A DNA stretch of 46,179 nucleotides from UBA4292 sp002395865 (GCA_946533395.1 CAMNBU010000018.1:1-46179), one strand, 5' to 3'. Shown: positions 7,324 to 16,196, counted from the first letter of the stretch. The notes: generated by a model not told the origin, from the letters alone. Numbers and translations are program-made.

Positions 7324-10293
7324 ATGCTTGAATTAAAGAACATAGTAAAGGATTATAAGGCCGGGGACATGACGGTTCACGCCCTGAAAGATATCAGTAT
7401 CAGATTCAGGGACTGTGAGTTCGTATCAGTTCTCGGCCATTCCGGTTGCGGAAAGACCACCCTTTTAAACATTATCGGAGGACTCGATCACTACACGAGC
7501 GGAGACCTTCTTATAAACGGTGTCTCCACGAAGACATACAAGGACAAGAACTGGGACGCGTACAGAAACCATTCCATCGGTTTCGTGTTTCAGAGCTACA
7601 ATCTTATTCCTCACCAGACGGTGCTCTCGAATGTCGAGCTCGCTCTGACGCTCTCGGGCGTATCCAAGACGGAGAGAAGAAAGCGCGCGATAAATGTTCT
7701 CGAGAGAGTGGGGCTTGGCGATCAGCTGAACAAGAAGCCCTCACAGATGTCAGGAGGACAGATGCAGCGTGTGGCCATAGCGCGTGCTCTCGTAAACGAT
7801 CCTGACATACTTCTCGCCGATGAGCCCACGGGAGCTCTCGATTCGGCTACGAGCGTTCAGATAATGGAGCTGCTGGCCGAGATAGCAAAAGAGAAGCTCG
7901 TCATCATGGTTACTCACAACCCGGAGCTTGCAAACACCTATTCCACAAGAATAGTGCGCCTTTTTGACGGAGAGATAACGGATGACAGCGACCCCTTCAC
8001 AGGGGATGAGCAGAAGGAGAAGGGTGCGGGAGGAAAGACCAGTATGTCTTATCTGACGGCTCTGTCTCTGTCCGTGAACAACCTGCTCACAAAGAAGGCC
8101 CGTACTTTACTGACTGCATTTGCGGGCTCAATCGGTATAATCGGTATAGCTCTTATTTTGTCACTTTCCTCGGGTATTCAGGACTATATTGACACGGTTC
8201 AGGAGAACACTTTAGCGTCGTATCCCATTACCATACAGAAGCAGACTATGGATATGACCTCACTCATGGAGTCCATGATGGGAATCGACAGGGATAAATC
8301 CGACCATCAGGAGAATATGGTCTACTCAAACGACCTCATGGGTCAGATGGTAAACACCATGCTGAGTGAGATCGAGACGAATAACCTTTCGGAGTTCAAG
8401 AGTTTCATAGAGGCTGAGAACAGCGAGATAAAAGCGCTGGCCGGCAACATAAAATATACCTACGATGTCACTCCGTACATATTTGTGGCAGACACGTCGG
8501 ACGGTATAAATCAGGTGAACCCGAACAATGTCATGACCGATCTCATGGCATATTCTGGATATGACATGGACAATCCCGCCATGCAGACATATTCTCAGTT
8601 CGGCGGCGGCATGAGCGCGTACACATACGATTCGTGGAAGGAGCTCATCGACAACAGGCAGATGCTCTCCACACAGTACGACCTGCTCGCGGGACATTGG
8701 CCCGAGAGCATGGATGAAGTCGTTCTGATAATCGATAAGAACAACGAGGTCAGCGATCTGGTGCTGTATTCACTCGGCCTCAAGGACAAGTCACAGCTGC
8801 CCAAGGTCTACGAGCAGATGATGAAGGGCGAGCAGATATATACCGAATCTCTCAGCTTCACATTCGATGAGATTCTGGGCCTTAAGTTCAAAATGGTCAT
8901 ACCCACCGATTTCTACGAGTACGACAGCGAAAAGAACTGCTACAAGAACCGCTCCGATGATGAAGAGTATTTAAAGAGCCTTATCGAAAAAGGTATGGAG
9001 CTTAAAATGGTCGGTATTATAAGGCCTAACGAGGACGTAAGTCTGGGAAGCAGCGGCGGAAGCGGAAGCATCGGCTACATTTCCGCGCTCACAAGACATA
9101 TCATGTCAAAAGTGAACGACAGTGACGTGGTTAAAGCGCAGAAGGCCGATAAGACCTACGATTATCTCGCAGGCATGAAGTTCAACGACGGAAGCCTCGA
9201 TAATATCACCGCCGAGAAGAAGGCGGAGCTCATAAAGGAGTATTTTTCGGGTCTCGACAACATAACCAAGACATCGATCTACGCAAAGCTCGCCACTGCA
9301 CCCACACAAGAAGAGCTCGAAGCACTTGTGGAAAAGTACAAATTACAGTATAATGATGAAGAGAGCAAAAAGGAGCTTTTGTACTCTGCCATGAAGACTG
9401 CCATGGAGAAGCAGGGCGTGCAGATGGAGATAAGTGAGCAGATGCTCGATATGTACTTGAAGCGCATGACGCAGGAGCAGTTTGATGAGGCCATCGACCA
9501 GATCATAACAGAGATGGCCAATCAGGAGTTTAGGGCAAAGCAGGAGGCTGCAAGCGGTGATATCTCAAGCTCCGAGGGAGCGAAGTATTTTGACGAAATG
9601 ATCGCCGGCATGGATACCGAGCAGCTTGCGAAGCTTTACGATGAATACATGCCCAAGACCATGTCGGACGCTTCGTATGACGACATCATGTTCAAGCTCG
9701 GCGTGTGCGACGAGAACAGTCCCTCATCCATCTCCATCTACGCTTCGACATTTGCCGCGAAGGACGAGATAGCTGGTATCATCAAAAGATATAACGAAAA
9801 GATGGAAACTGACGGAAATCATGAGAATGTTATCAGCTATACCGACTATGTAGGTCTTATGATGTCATCCGTAAGCGATATCATCAACACGATCTCGTAC
9901 GTGCTCATAGCATTCGTCGCTATATCGCTTGTGGTATCGTCTATCATGATAGGTATTATCACCTACATCTCGGTTCTCGAGAGAACGAAGGAGATCGGTA
10001 TTCTGCGCGCGATCGGCGCATCAAAGCGCGACATCTCCAATGTATTCAACGCGGAGGCCATCACCATCGGATTCGTATCCGGTTTCATGGGTATCGTGAT
10101 AACACTTCTTCTGAACATACCCATAAACATGATAATCAAGAGCATGACCGGTATAGACAATATCGCCAAGCTTCCCGCAGTGGGCGCTGTGGTACTGGTG
10201 CTCATAAGCATGGCTCTCACATATATCGCAGGACTGTTCCCTTCGAGGATAGCTGCGAAGAAGGACCCCGTGGAGGCTCTTCGAACCGAGTAA
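7324..10293 (+). CDS. Fused ABC ATPase and FtsX-like permease (MacB/LolD-like)
   Basis: About 989 residues. The first 230 are an ABC ATPase: Walker A GHSGCGKTT, Q-loop FVFQSYNLIP, signature MSGGQMQRVAIARAL, Walker B DILLADEPTGALD and H-loop VTHNP. A membrane helix follows at about 255-285, then a large outer domain of some 550 residues, then three helices ending in an FtsX core (LERTKEIGILRAIGASKRDI). Such proteins use ATP to move an outer domain and act in lipoprotein, peptide or antibiotic traffic rather than ordinary import. ATG 7324 is preferred because GGAG lies eight bases away; ATG 7318 is only two bases from it. Two potassium-uptake genes follow 27 bases later. Substrate unknown. Confidence 0.85.
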   Translation: MLELKNIVKDYKAGDMTVHALKDISIRFRDCEFVSVLGHSGCGKTTLLNIIGGLDHYTSGDLLINGVSTKTYKDKNWDAYRNHSIGFVFQSYNLIPHQTVLSNVELALTLSGVSKTERRKRAINVLERVGLGDQLNKKPSQMSGGQMQRVAIARALVNDPDILLADEPTGALDSATSVQIMELLAEIAKEKLVIMVTHNPELANTYSTRIVRLFDGEITDDSDPFTGDEQKEKGAGGKTSMSYLTALSLSVNNLLTKKARTLLTAFAGSIGIIGIALILSLSSGIQDYIDTVQENTLASYPITIQKQTMDMTSLMESMMGIDRDKSDHQENMVYSNDLMGQMVNTMLSEIETNNLSEFKSFIEAENSEIKALAGNIKYTYDVTPYIFVADTSDGINQVNPNNVMTDLMAYSGYDMDNPAMQTYSQFGGGMSAYTYDSWKELIDNRQMLSTQYDLLAGHWPESMDEVVLIIDKNNEVSDLVLYSLGLKDKSQLPKVYEQMMKGEQIYTESLSFTFDEILGLKFKMVIPTDFYEYDSEKNCYKNRSDDEEYLKSLIEKGMELKMVGIIRPNEDVSLGSSGGSGSIGYISALTRHIMSKVNDSDVVKAQKADKTYDYLAGMKFNDGSLDNITAEKKAELIKEYFSGLDNITKTSIYAKLATAPTQEELEALVEKYKLQYNDEESKKELLYSAMKTAMEKQGVQMEISEQMLDMYLKRMTQEQFDEAIDQIITEMANQEFRAKQEAASGDISSSEGAKYFDEMIAGMDTEQLAKLYDEYMPKTMSDASYDDIMFKLGVCDENSPSSISIYASTFAAKDEIAGIIKRYNEKMETDGNHENVISYTDYVGLMMSSVSDIINTISYVLIAFVAISLVVSSIMIGIITYISVLERTKEIGILRAIGASKRDISNVFNAEAITIGFVSGFMGIVITLLLNIPINMIIKSMTGIDNIAKLPAVGAVVLVLISMALTYIAGLFPSRIAAKKDPVEALRTE

Positions 10294-10320
10294 TAAACTA
10301 TTTTTTCAAGAGGTGGACCA

Positions 10321-11661
10321 ATGAATACCGGAAGAAGTTTTTCATTCAGGCTCTCACCATTTCAGACGATACTGATCGGCTTTGTGATCGTAATACTTAT
10401 CGGCAGCTTCCTTTTGATGCTGCCGATATCGTCGCGCTCGGGGCAGGTTACGCCTTTCTTCGACTGTCTCTTCATGTCCACGAGCGTGACCTGCGTCACC
10501 GGTCTTTTGCTCTACGATACGGCCGCTTACTGGTCGCCGTTCGGGCAGGCAGTCATTCTGTGCCTTATCCAGATAGGCGGTCTCGGCGTGGTGACCGTGG
10601 CTTCGAGCGTAGCGGTGCTGGCGGGCCGCAAGATAGGTCTTGCGCAGCGAAACACATTGCAGGAATCCATTTCCGCGCCGCAGATAGGCGGTATCGTGAA
10701 ATATACCTTTTTCACACTTAAATACGTGTTTATGATCGAGATACTGGGCATCCTTCTGCTGCTTCCCGTGATGATAAAGGATTACGGGCCGGCCAAGGGT
10801 GTCTGGTATTCCGTGTTTCACGCGATAAGCGCCTTCTGCAACGCGGGAGTCGATCTCATGGAGGGCGGTAAATCCTTCGCGGATTATTCGGGCAATGTGT
10901 ATTTCAATGTCGTTATAATGATCCTGGTGTTCTCCGGCGGCATCGGATATCTCACATGGAAGGATATAGCCGAAAAAGGTATACACATAAGCCGCTACAA
11001 GGTGCAGAGCAAGCTTATACTCTCCATGTCCGCAGCACTGATAGTCATACCCGCGATGTTTTTCTATTTCAACGATCTTCGCACCGACCGGTATGACATG
11101 TCCGGCGGCGAGAGAGTGATGGCGTCCATATTTACCTCCGTAAATATGCGTACCGCGGGCTTTTCGACTATAGACTACAGCAGCCTGTCGAGCGCGTCGC
11201 ATGTGCTCATGATGATGCTCATACTCATAGGAGGAGCGCCCGGGTCGACCTCGGGAGGTATCAAGATAACCACATTTGCGGTGCTGGTAATGGGTATGAG
11301 CGCCACCTTCAGGCGAAGGGAGAGCACTGTAGCGTTCGGAAGAAGGATACCGCAGAATACCGTAAGAAACGCGTACTCTGTATTTGCAATGTACATCTTC
11401 ATACTGATAACCGCGGCTCTTCTCATAAACATCGCTGACGGACTCGCGGTGGATGAATGCCTCTTCGAGACCACATCGGCTCTGGGCACCACAGGCATAG
11501 AGGCCGGTATCATCGACCATATGAGTATCTTCTCGAAGATCATCGTCATGTTCCTTGCATTCTGGGGCAGGATAGGAGGTCTGACACTTATATATGCTGC
11601 GATGTCGTCCAAAAAGGTCGAACCGTACAGACTTCCCGAAGAGGACATAAACATAGGCTAA
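10321..11661 (+). CDS. ktrB: Potassium uptake channel subunit (KtrB/TrkH family)
   Basis: 446 residues, full length. The protein is a membrane channel with four pore repeats. The filter glycines are visible in SVTCVTGLL, SAFCNAGVDLM, NMRTAGFST and TSALGTTGIEAG. GGAPGSTSGGIK in the third repeat is the intramembrane gating loop typical of the family. The length fits KtrB better than the longer TrkH of proteobacteria. GAGGTGG lies a few bases before the start. The next gene is its cytoplasmic regulatory ring subunit, thirteen bases downstream, so the two form one K+ uptake system driven by ion gradients and gated by nucleotides. Confidence 0.92.
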   Translation: MNTGRSFSFRLSPFQTILIGFVIVILIGSFLLMLPISSRSGQVTPFFDCLFMSTSVTCVTGLLLYDTAAYWSPFGQAVILCLIQIGGLGVVTVASSVAVLAGRKIGLAQRNTLQESISAPQIGGIVKYTFFTLKYVFMIEILGILLLLPVMIKDYGPAKGVWYSVFHAISAFCNAGVDLMEGGKSFADYSGNVYFNVVIMILVFSGGIGYLTWKDIAEKGIHISRYKVQSKLILSMSAALIVIPAMFFYFNDLRTDRYDMSGGERVMASIFTSVNMRTAGFSTIDYSSLSSASHVLMMMLILIGGAPGSTSGGIKITTFAVLVMGMSATFRRRESTVAFGRRIPQNTVRNAYSVFAMYIFILITAALLINIADGLAVDECLFETTSALGTTGIEAGIIDHMSIFSKIIVMFLAFWGRIGGLTLIYAAMSSKKVEPYRLPEEDINIG

Positions 11662-11674
11662 GGGGGAATATAAC

Positions 11675-12322
11675 ATGAAATCGATACTTCTTATAGGAGC
11701 GGGCCTGTTTGGAAAACACGTGGCCATGAACCTGCAGAGACTGAAAGATCAGGTGATGGTGATAGACAAGGATGAACAGAGCATAAACGAGCTTCTGCCG
11801 TATGTGACCGACGCTAAGATAGGAGACGCCACCAATGAGGAGTTTTTAAAGCTTCTCGACATCCCGAGCTTCGACGTGTGCATAGTGGCCATAGGCGACA
11901 GCTTCGAGAACTCGCTTCAGATCACTTCGCTTCTAAAGGAGCTCGGCGGCAAGATAGTGGTCAGCCGCGCCTCAAGCGACGTGCACGAGAAGTTCCTTCT
12001 GCGAAACGGCGCCGACAGGGTCGTATTTCCCGAGAAGCAGCTCGCCAAGTGGACGGCCATCTGCTACGATTCCGAGGCGGTGTTCGACTATATCGAGCTC
12101 GACGATGAGCATTTCATCTATGAGATAGCTGTTCCGAAGATGTGGGCCGACAAGACTATCAAGGAACTCGATGTCCGCAACAAATACGGCATCAATATTC
12201 TTGCGGTCAAATCCAGAGGCAGGCTCAACGATATGGCCGGCCCGGATACACGGCTTCACGAGCACGACACCATGTACATACTCGGCAGTCTCAAGGCGAT
12301 ACATAAGACGTTCAAGCTGTAG
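11675..12322 (+). CDS. ktrA: Potassium uptake regulatory subunit (KtrA/TrkA family RCK protein)
   Basis: 215 residues. An N-terminal Rossmann domain opens with ILLIGAGLFGKHVA, the dinucleotide-binding glycine motif, and VMVIDKDEQSINEL supplies the acidic residue that binds the ribose. A C-terminal RCK_C domain follows from about residue 140. KtrA forms an octameric ring under the channel and opens it when ATP rather than ADP is bound; c-di-AMP binds the C-terminal domain in many Firmicutes. It is thirteen bases after ktrB with GGGGG before its start. Function is secure; ligand response is family knowledge. Confidence 0.92.
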   Translation: MKSILLIGAGLFGKHVAMNLQRLKDQVMVIDKDEQSINELLPYVTDAKIGDATNEEFLKLLDIPSFDVCIVAIGDSFENSLQITSLLKELGGKIVVSRASSDVHEKFLLRNGADRVVFPEKQLAKWTAICYDSEAVFDYIELDDEHFIYEIAVPKMWADKTIKELDVRNKYGINILAVKSRGRLNDMAGPDTRLHEHDTMYILGSLKAIHKTFKL

Positions 12323-12384
12323 CGCGCATCATGTATTTTTTTAAGTAATATCCGGTTAAAGCACTGACAATCGGGTCTTTTTCC

Positions 12385-12413
12385 TTGATTTTTTCGGATG
12401 AAGTGATTATAAT
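12385..12413 (+). promoter_or_regulatory. Promoter of xpt
   Basis: TTGATT at 12385-12390, 17-base spacer, TATAAT at 12408-12413. Transcription would start near 12420, about 21 bases before the xpt start codon, which leaves no room for a leader riboswitch. Confidence 0.75.
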
Positions 12414-12440
12414 CGCTTTATCTCTTCCGGAGGTGGCTGT

Positions 12441-13016
12441 ATGAAAGCACTTGAAGACAAGATACTTGCGCAGGGTAAGGTGCTGCCGGGCAATATACTC
12501 AAGGTCGGATCCTTCTTAAACCATCAGATCGACTGTGATTTTCTTATGGAGATAGGTCAGGAGATCTCGAGGCTTTTTAAGGATGAGGGTGTGACGAAGA
12601 TCATCACGATAGAAGCTTCCGGCATAGCCATTGCATTTGCGGCAGGAACTGTGATGCATGTTCCCATGGTGTTTGCGAAAAAGCACGGCACGACGAATAT
12701 TTCAGGCAATGTCTACACTTCAAATGTTCACTCGTACACACACAACACAGATTACAACATCGTGATCGAGCAGCAGTTTATAAACAAGGAAGATCGTGTG
12801 CTCATCGTGGACGATTTCCTCGCGAACGGCAAGGCGATCATGGGGCTTACTGATATAGTGAGCCAGTCGGGCGCAGAGCTTGTGGGTGTTGCCGTAGCCA
12901 TCGAGAAGGGCTTCCAGGGAGGCGGACGAATGATAAGAGAGAAGGGCATAAGGCTCGAATCCCTCGCTATCATCAAGAGCATGTCCGACACGGAGCTGGA
13001 ATTTACTCAGATGTAA
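12441..13016 (+). CDS. xpt: Xanthine phosphoribosyltransferase
   Basis: 191 residues, full length. Xpt joins xanthine to PRPP to give XMP in purine salvage, in the cytoplasm. The type I PRTase loop VLIVDDFLANGKA is near residue 118, and the N-terminal part (ILKVGSFLNHQIDC, TIEASGIAIAFAAG) matches Xpt rather than Apt or Hpt. GGAGG precedes the start. The gene is followed by a BMP-type nucleoside importer on the same strand, so uptake and salvage are probably linked. Firmicute xpt genes are usually controlled by a guanine riboswitch, but here the leader is too short for one. Confidence 0.93.
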   Translation: MKALEDKILAQGKVLPGNILKVGSFLNHQIDCDFLMEIGQEISRLFKDEGVTKIITIEASGIAIAFAAGTVMHVPMVFAKKHGTTNISGNVYTSNVHSYTHNTDYNIVIEQQFINKEDRVLIVDDFLANGKAIMGLTDIVSQSGAELVGVAVAIEKGFQGGGRMIREKGIRLESLAIIKSMSDTELEFTQM

Positions 13017-13033
13017 ATTTATATTTACATTAT

Positions 13034-13091
13034 GGCCCGATTGCGAAGCAATCGAGCCTAAATACTGGCCCGATCATGAAACGTTCGAGCC
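13034..13091 (+). repeat. Twin 25-base hairpin repeats between xpt and the BMP gene
   Basis: Two hairpins of identical length at 13034-13058 and 13067-13091 share the arms GGCCCGA and TCGAGCC and a central GAA, with different bases between arm and loop. A third hairpin, GGAGC-GTGA-GCTCC, follows at 13106-13119 just before the ribosome site of the BMP gene. No T-run follows, so these are not ordinary terminators. They look like REP-type palindromic repeats or an mRNA processing and stability element. Confidence 0.6.
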
Positions 13092-13131
13092 CGAAAAATG
13101 TTTTAGGAGCGTGAGCTCCAGAGGAGGAAAA

Positions 13132-14436
13132 ATGAAAAAGATCGCTGCTTTATGTGCTGCCGTAATGGCTTTCGGCCTTGCGGCGTGTGCTGACCCGGAT
13201 GCGGGTACTTCCACTGCAGCAAATGCAGACAAGACCACGGCTTCCGGTCAGGAGGACGCTGCTTCCGCGACCAAGGTCGATGATCCCGAGACTGCGGCAC
13301 CCATCGACAACGAAAAGCTCTCAGAGATCAAGGTAGGTCTTATCTGCCTGCATGATGAGAACTCCACCTATGACCTGAACTTCATCAACGGCCTGAAGGA
13401 GGCTCAGAAGAACCTCGGCCTTTCAGATGATCAGGTCATCATCAAGAAGAATATCGCCGAGAAGGCTGAGTGCTATGAGGCCGCTATGGATCTCGTAGAC
13501 GCCGGCTGCGACATCATCTTCGCAGACTCATTCGGCCACGAGCAGTTCATGCTCCAGGCAGCAGAGGAGACGCCCGACGTTCAGTTCTGCCACGCAACAG
13601 GAACACTTGCCCACACAGAGGGGCTCGACAACTTCCACAACGCTTTCGCTTCCATCTATGAGGGAAGATACCTTGCAGGTGTTGCCGCAGGTCTTAAGCT
13701 CAACGAGATGATCGATACAGGCAAGATCACAGCTGATAAGGCTCTCATCGGCTATGTAGGCGCCTACACATACGCAGAGGTTATAAGCGGTTACACCTCA
13801 TTCTATCTCGGCGCTAAGAGCGTCTGCCCTTCAGCTACCATGAAGGTACAGTTCACCGGTTCATGGTATGATGAGACAGCAGAGAAGGAAGCTGCCAATA
13901 CACTTATCGATGCAGGATGCGTACTTATAAGCCAGCACGCAGATTCTATGGGCGCTCCCACAGCATGTGAGAATGCAGGCATCCCCAATATTTCTTACAA
14001 CGGAAGCACTGTAAGCGCATGCCCGAACACATTCATTGTCTCTTCGAGAATCAACTGGGCTCCCTACTATGAGTATGTTATCTCTTCCGTACTGAACGGC
14101 AAGGATATCCCTTCCGACTGGGTAGGTACCATCGGAACAGGTTCCGTACAGCTTACAGAAGTCAATGAGAAGGCTGCCGCAGCAGGTACCGCAGATAAGA
14201 TCGAAGAGGTAAAGAAGGGCATCGAGGACGGCACTGTAAAGATCTTCGACATCAATACATTTACAGTGGGCGGAGTTAAGCTTGACTCATACAAGGCTGA
14301 CGTAAACAGCGACGATGCATATACACCCGATACCGAAGTTATCGTAGACGGCGCATTTGCGGAGTCTACATTCAGATCTGCACCTTATTTCGATGTACAG
14401 ATCGACGGCGTTGAGCTGCTTAACAAAATGTATTAA
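13132..14436 (+). CDS. BMP-family nucleoside-binding lipoprotein of an ABC importer
   Basis: About 434 residues from ATG 13132; an upstream in-frame GTG at 13111 is rejected because GAGGAGG lies just before 13132. A signal peptide ends in the lipobox LAAC (about residues 16-19), so the mature protein is tethered outside the membrane by lipid on Cys. After a Thr/Ala-rich linker comes a BMP (PnrA/MglB-like) fold: KVGLICLHDENSTYDLNFINGLKEAQ, then IFADSFGHEQFMLQAA and FHNAFASIYEGRYLAGVAAG. BMP proteins deliver purine nucleosides to an ABC transporter, encoded next. Codon use is strongly biased (many GCA, ATC, AAG), as expected for an abundant protein. Confidence 0.9.
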   Translation: MKKIAALCAAVMAFGLAACADPDAGTSTAANADKTTASGQEDAASATKVDDPETAAPIDNEKLSEIKVGLICLHDENSTYDLNFINGLKEAQKNLGLSDDQVIIKKNIAEKAECYEAAMDLVDAGCDIIFADSFGHEQFMLQAAEETPDVQFCHATGTLAHTEGLDNFHNAFASIYEGRYLAGVAAGLKLNEMIDTGKITADKALIGYVGAYTYAEVISGYTSFYLGAKSVCPSATMKVQFTGSWYDETAEKEAANTLIDAGCVLISQHADSMGAPTACENAGIPNISYNGSTVSACPNTFIVSSRINWAPYYEYVISSVLNGKDIPSDWVGTIGTGSVQLTEVNEKAAAAGTADKIEEVKKGIEDGTVKIFDINTFTVGGVKLDSYKADVNSDDAYTPDTEVIVDGAFAESTFRSAPYFDVQIDGVELLNKMY

Positions 14437-14440
14437 AATC

Positions 14441-14604
14441 TTAACTATTCAGAACCATACAGGAATGACCAGACGAGTCATGCTTGCATGAACTCGGATG
14501 GTTATTTCTGTGTGGTTCTAATAGCAGACGTCCGTCACATGAGCAAAAACCGATGCCTTTGGCAGAGGTTTTGCGAATGGGATGGGCGGGTGCTGAATAG
14601 TTAC
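14441..14604. mobile_element. 164-bp element with terminal inverted repeats and two long hairpin arms (MITE-like or structured RNA)
   Basis: The ends are inverted repeats of 16 bases differing at two positions (core TAACTATTCAG at 14442-14452, CTGAATAGTTA at 14593-14603). Inside, bases 14451-14471 pair with 14499-14519 over 21 bp with only G-U wobbles, capped by CGAGT/ACTCG and a CATG-CTTG-CATG tip. A second arm pairs GCAAAAACC with GGTTTTGC (14543-14574 region) and, outside it, CCGTCACAT with ATGGGATGG. The result is a three-way junction with almost every base paired. It has no credible reading frame and lies between the BMP stop codon and its terminator. A non-autonomous transposon remnant fits best; a structured RNA is the alternative. 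Confidence 0.6.
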
Positions 14605-14613
14605 TTACAAAAT

Positions 14614-14646
14614 AAAGGCGGGTTACAGCAACTGACCCGCCTTTTT
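14614..14646 (+). terminator. Terminator between the BMP gene and the ABC ATPase gene
   Basis: Perfect 10-bp stem AAAGGCGGGT with ACCCGCCTTT followed by T residues. It ends 23 bases before the TTG start of the ATPase gene. Partial read-through would give much binding protein and less transporter. Confidence 0.85.
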
Positions 14647-14669
14647 AAACCTCAGGACGGAGGCGCAAT

Positions 14670-16196
14670 TTGGATAAGAAGGCTGCGATAGAGCTCAGAG
14701 GAATAACCAAGACCTTCGGAAGTGTCATTGCAAATGACAATGTTGACCTTGACGTCAATCACGGCGAGATACTTGCGATCCTCGGCGAGAACGGAAGTGG
14801 CAAGACCACTCTCATGAATATGATAGCGGGCATCTATTTCCCGGACAGCGGTACGATACGCGTGGATGGTGAGGAGGCTGTGATAGCCTCACCAAAGGAT
14901 GCTTTTTCATACCGGATAGGTATGATCCACCAGCATTTCAAGCTCGTGGATGTTTTTTCGGCGACTGAAAATATCATCCTCGGTCTTAAGGAGAAGGAGC
15001 GCTACAGCATAAAAAGATCCCGCTCTAAGATAATGGAGATATGCGATACCTTCGGCTTTGAACTGGACCCGGACAAGAAGATCTACGACATGAGCGTATC
15101 AGAGAAGCAGACTGTGGAGATCGTCAAAGTCCTCTACAGGGGCGCCGAGATACTCATTCTCGATGAGCCCACCGCGGTCCTCACTCCCCAGGAGATAGAG
15201 AAGCTTTTTGATGTGCTTCGCAAAATGAGGGAGAGCGGCAAAGCCATTATCATCATAACCCATAAACTGAACGAGGTCATGGCTATATCGGACCGCGTAT
15301 CGGTGCTTTGCAAGGGCAAATATGTCGGCACGGTCAATACGAGCGATACCAATGAAAAACAGCTCACAGAGATGATGGTGGGCAGGAAGATAGAGCTTGG
15401 CATCAACAGGAGCGAGCCGAAGAACTGCACCGACAGACTGGTAGTAAAGAACGTCAGCTGCACCGATTCGCAGTCGATAAAGGTTTTAAAGGATGTATCA
15501 TTTACCGTAAGAAGCGGTGAGATCCTCGGTATAGCAGGCATCGCCGGAAGCGGCCAGAGAGAGCTTCTCGAGGCCATCGCGGGCCTTCAGAAGTATGATG
15601 GTGAGATCAATTATATCGTTCCCGAGACCGGTAAGATCGAAGCTCTTAAGAACAAGTCTCCCAAGCAGATCACGGATCTCGGTGTAAGACTTTCATTCGT
15701 TCCCGAGGACAGACTGGGAATGGGTCTGGTCGGGAACATGAACATCACCGACAACATGATGCTCAGGAGCTATGGTAAGGGATGGTCGCCCTATGTCAGC
15801 AGAAAGGCTCCCCATGAGCTCGCCCAGGAGATCGTCAACAAACTCGAGGTCGTAACGCCTTCCGTGGATGCACCCGTAAGAACTCTCTCCGGCGGTAATG
15901 TTCAGAAGGTGCTCGTAGGACGAGAGATCGCATCAAGCCCTTCCGTATTTATGGCCGCGTATCCTGTGAGAGGTCTCGATATAAATTCATCGTACACCAT
16001 CTACAACCTCCTCAATGAACAGAAGGAGAATGGTGTGGCAGTCATCTTTGTCGGAGAGGATCTGGACGTACTGCTTGCTCTTTCGGACAGGATACTCGTT
16101 ATGTGTTCGGGTGCCGTGGCCGGTATAGTGGATGCAAGAACGGCCACCAAGGAACAGCTGGGTACACTTATGACCGGAGGCTCACATGGAGAATAA
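14670..16196 (+). CDS. Nucleoside ABC importer, tandem ATPase subunit (NupA/YufO type)
   Basis: 508 residues from a TTG start with GGACGGAGG six bases upstream. Two ABC domains lie in tandem. The first is complete: Walker A GENGSGKTT, signature-like MSVSEKQTVEIVKVL, Walker B LILDEPTAVLTP and H-loop IITHK. The second is degenerate, as in this family: GIAGSGQRE in place of a normal Walker A, AAYPVRGLD in place of DEPT, and no catalytic His (VGEDLD). Only one ATP site per protein should hydrolyse ATP. It energises purine nucleoside import by the two permeases downstream with the BMP lipoprotein upstream. Confidence 0.9.
   Translation: MDKKAAIELRGITKTFGSVIANDNVDLDVNHGEILAILGENGSGKTTLMNMIAGIYFPDSGTIRVDGEEAVIASPKDAFSYRIGMIHQHFKLVDVFSATENIILGLKEKERYSIKRSRSKIMEICDTFGFELDPDKKIYDMSVSEKQTVEIVKVLYRGAEILILDEPTAVLTPQEIEKLFDVLRKMRESGKAIIIITHKLNEVMAISDRVSVLCKGKYVGTVNTSDTNEKQLTEMMVGRKIELGINRSEPKNCTDRLVVKNVSCTDSQSIKVLKDVSFTVRSGEILGIAGIAGSGQRELLEAIAGLQKYDGEINYIVPETGKIEALKNKSPKQITDLGVRLSFVPEDRLGMGLVGNMNITDNMMLRSYGKGWSPYVSRKAPHELAQEIVNKLEVVTPSVDAPVRTLSGGNVQKVLVGREIASSPSVFMAAYPVRGLDINSSYTIYNLLNEQKENGVAVIFVGEDLDVLLALSDRILVMCSGAVAGIVDARTATKEQLGTLMTGGSHGE

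Noticed and set aside
10354..11727. 457-residue open frame antisense to ktrB
   Set aside because: It is a shadow of the real gene; it is full of His, Arg and Tyr with no hydrophobic core and no ribosome site.
13111..13131. GTG start of the BMP gene
   Set aside because: The codons overlap the hairpin and the ribosome site; the signal peptide begins properly at ATG 13132.
14441..14604. Known riboswitch, 6S RNA or SRP RNA
   Set aside because: None of the conserved sequences of these RNAs is visible; the terminal inverted repeats argue for a mobile or novel element.
14488..14691. 67-residue frame in the hairpin element
   Set aside because: It runs through the structured arms and the terminator and has no ribosome site; not a gene.
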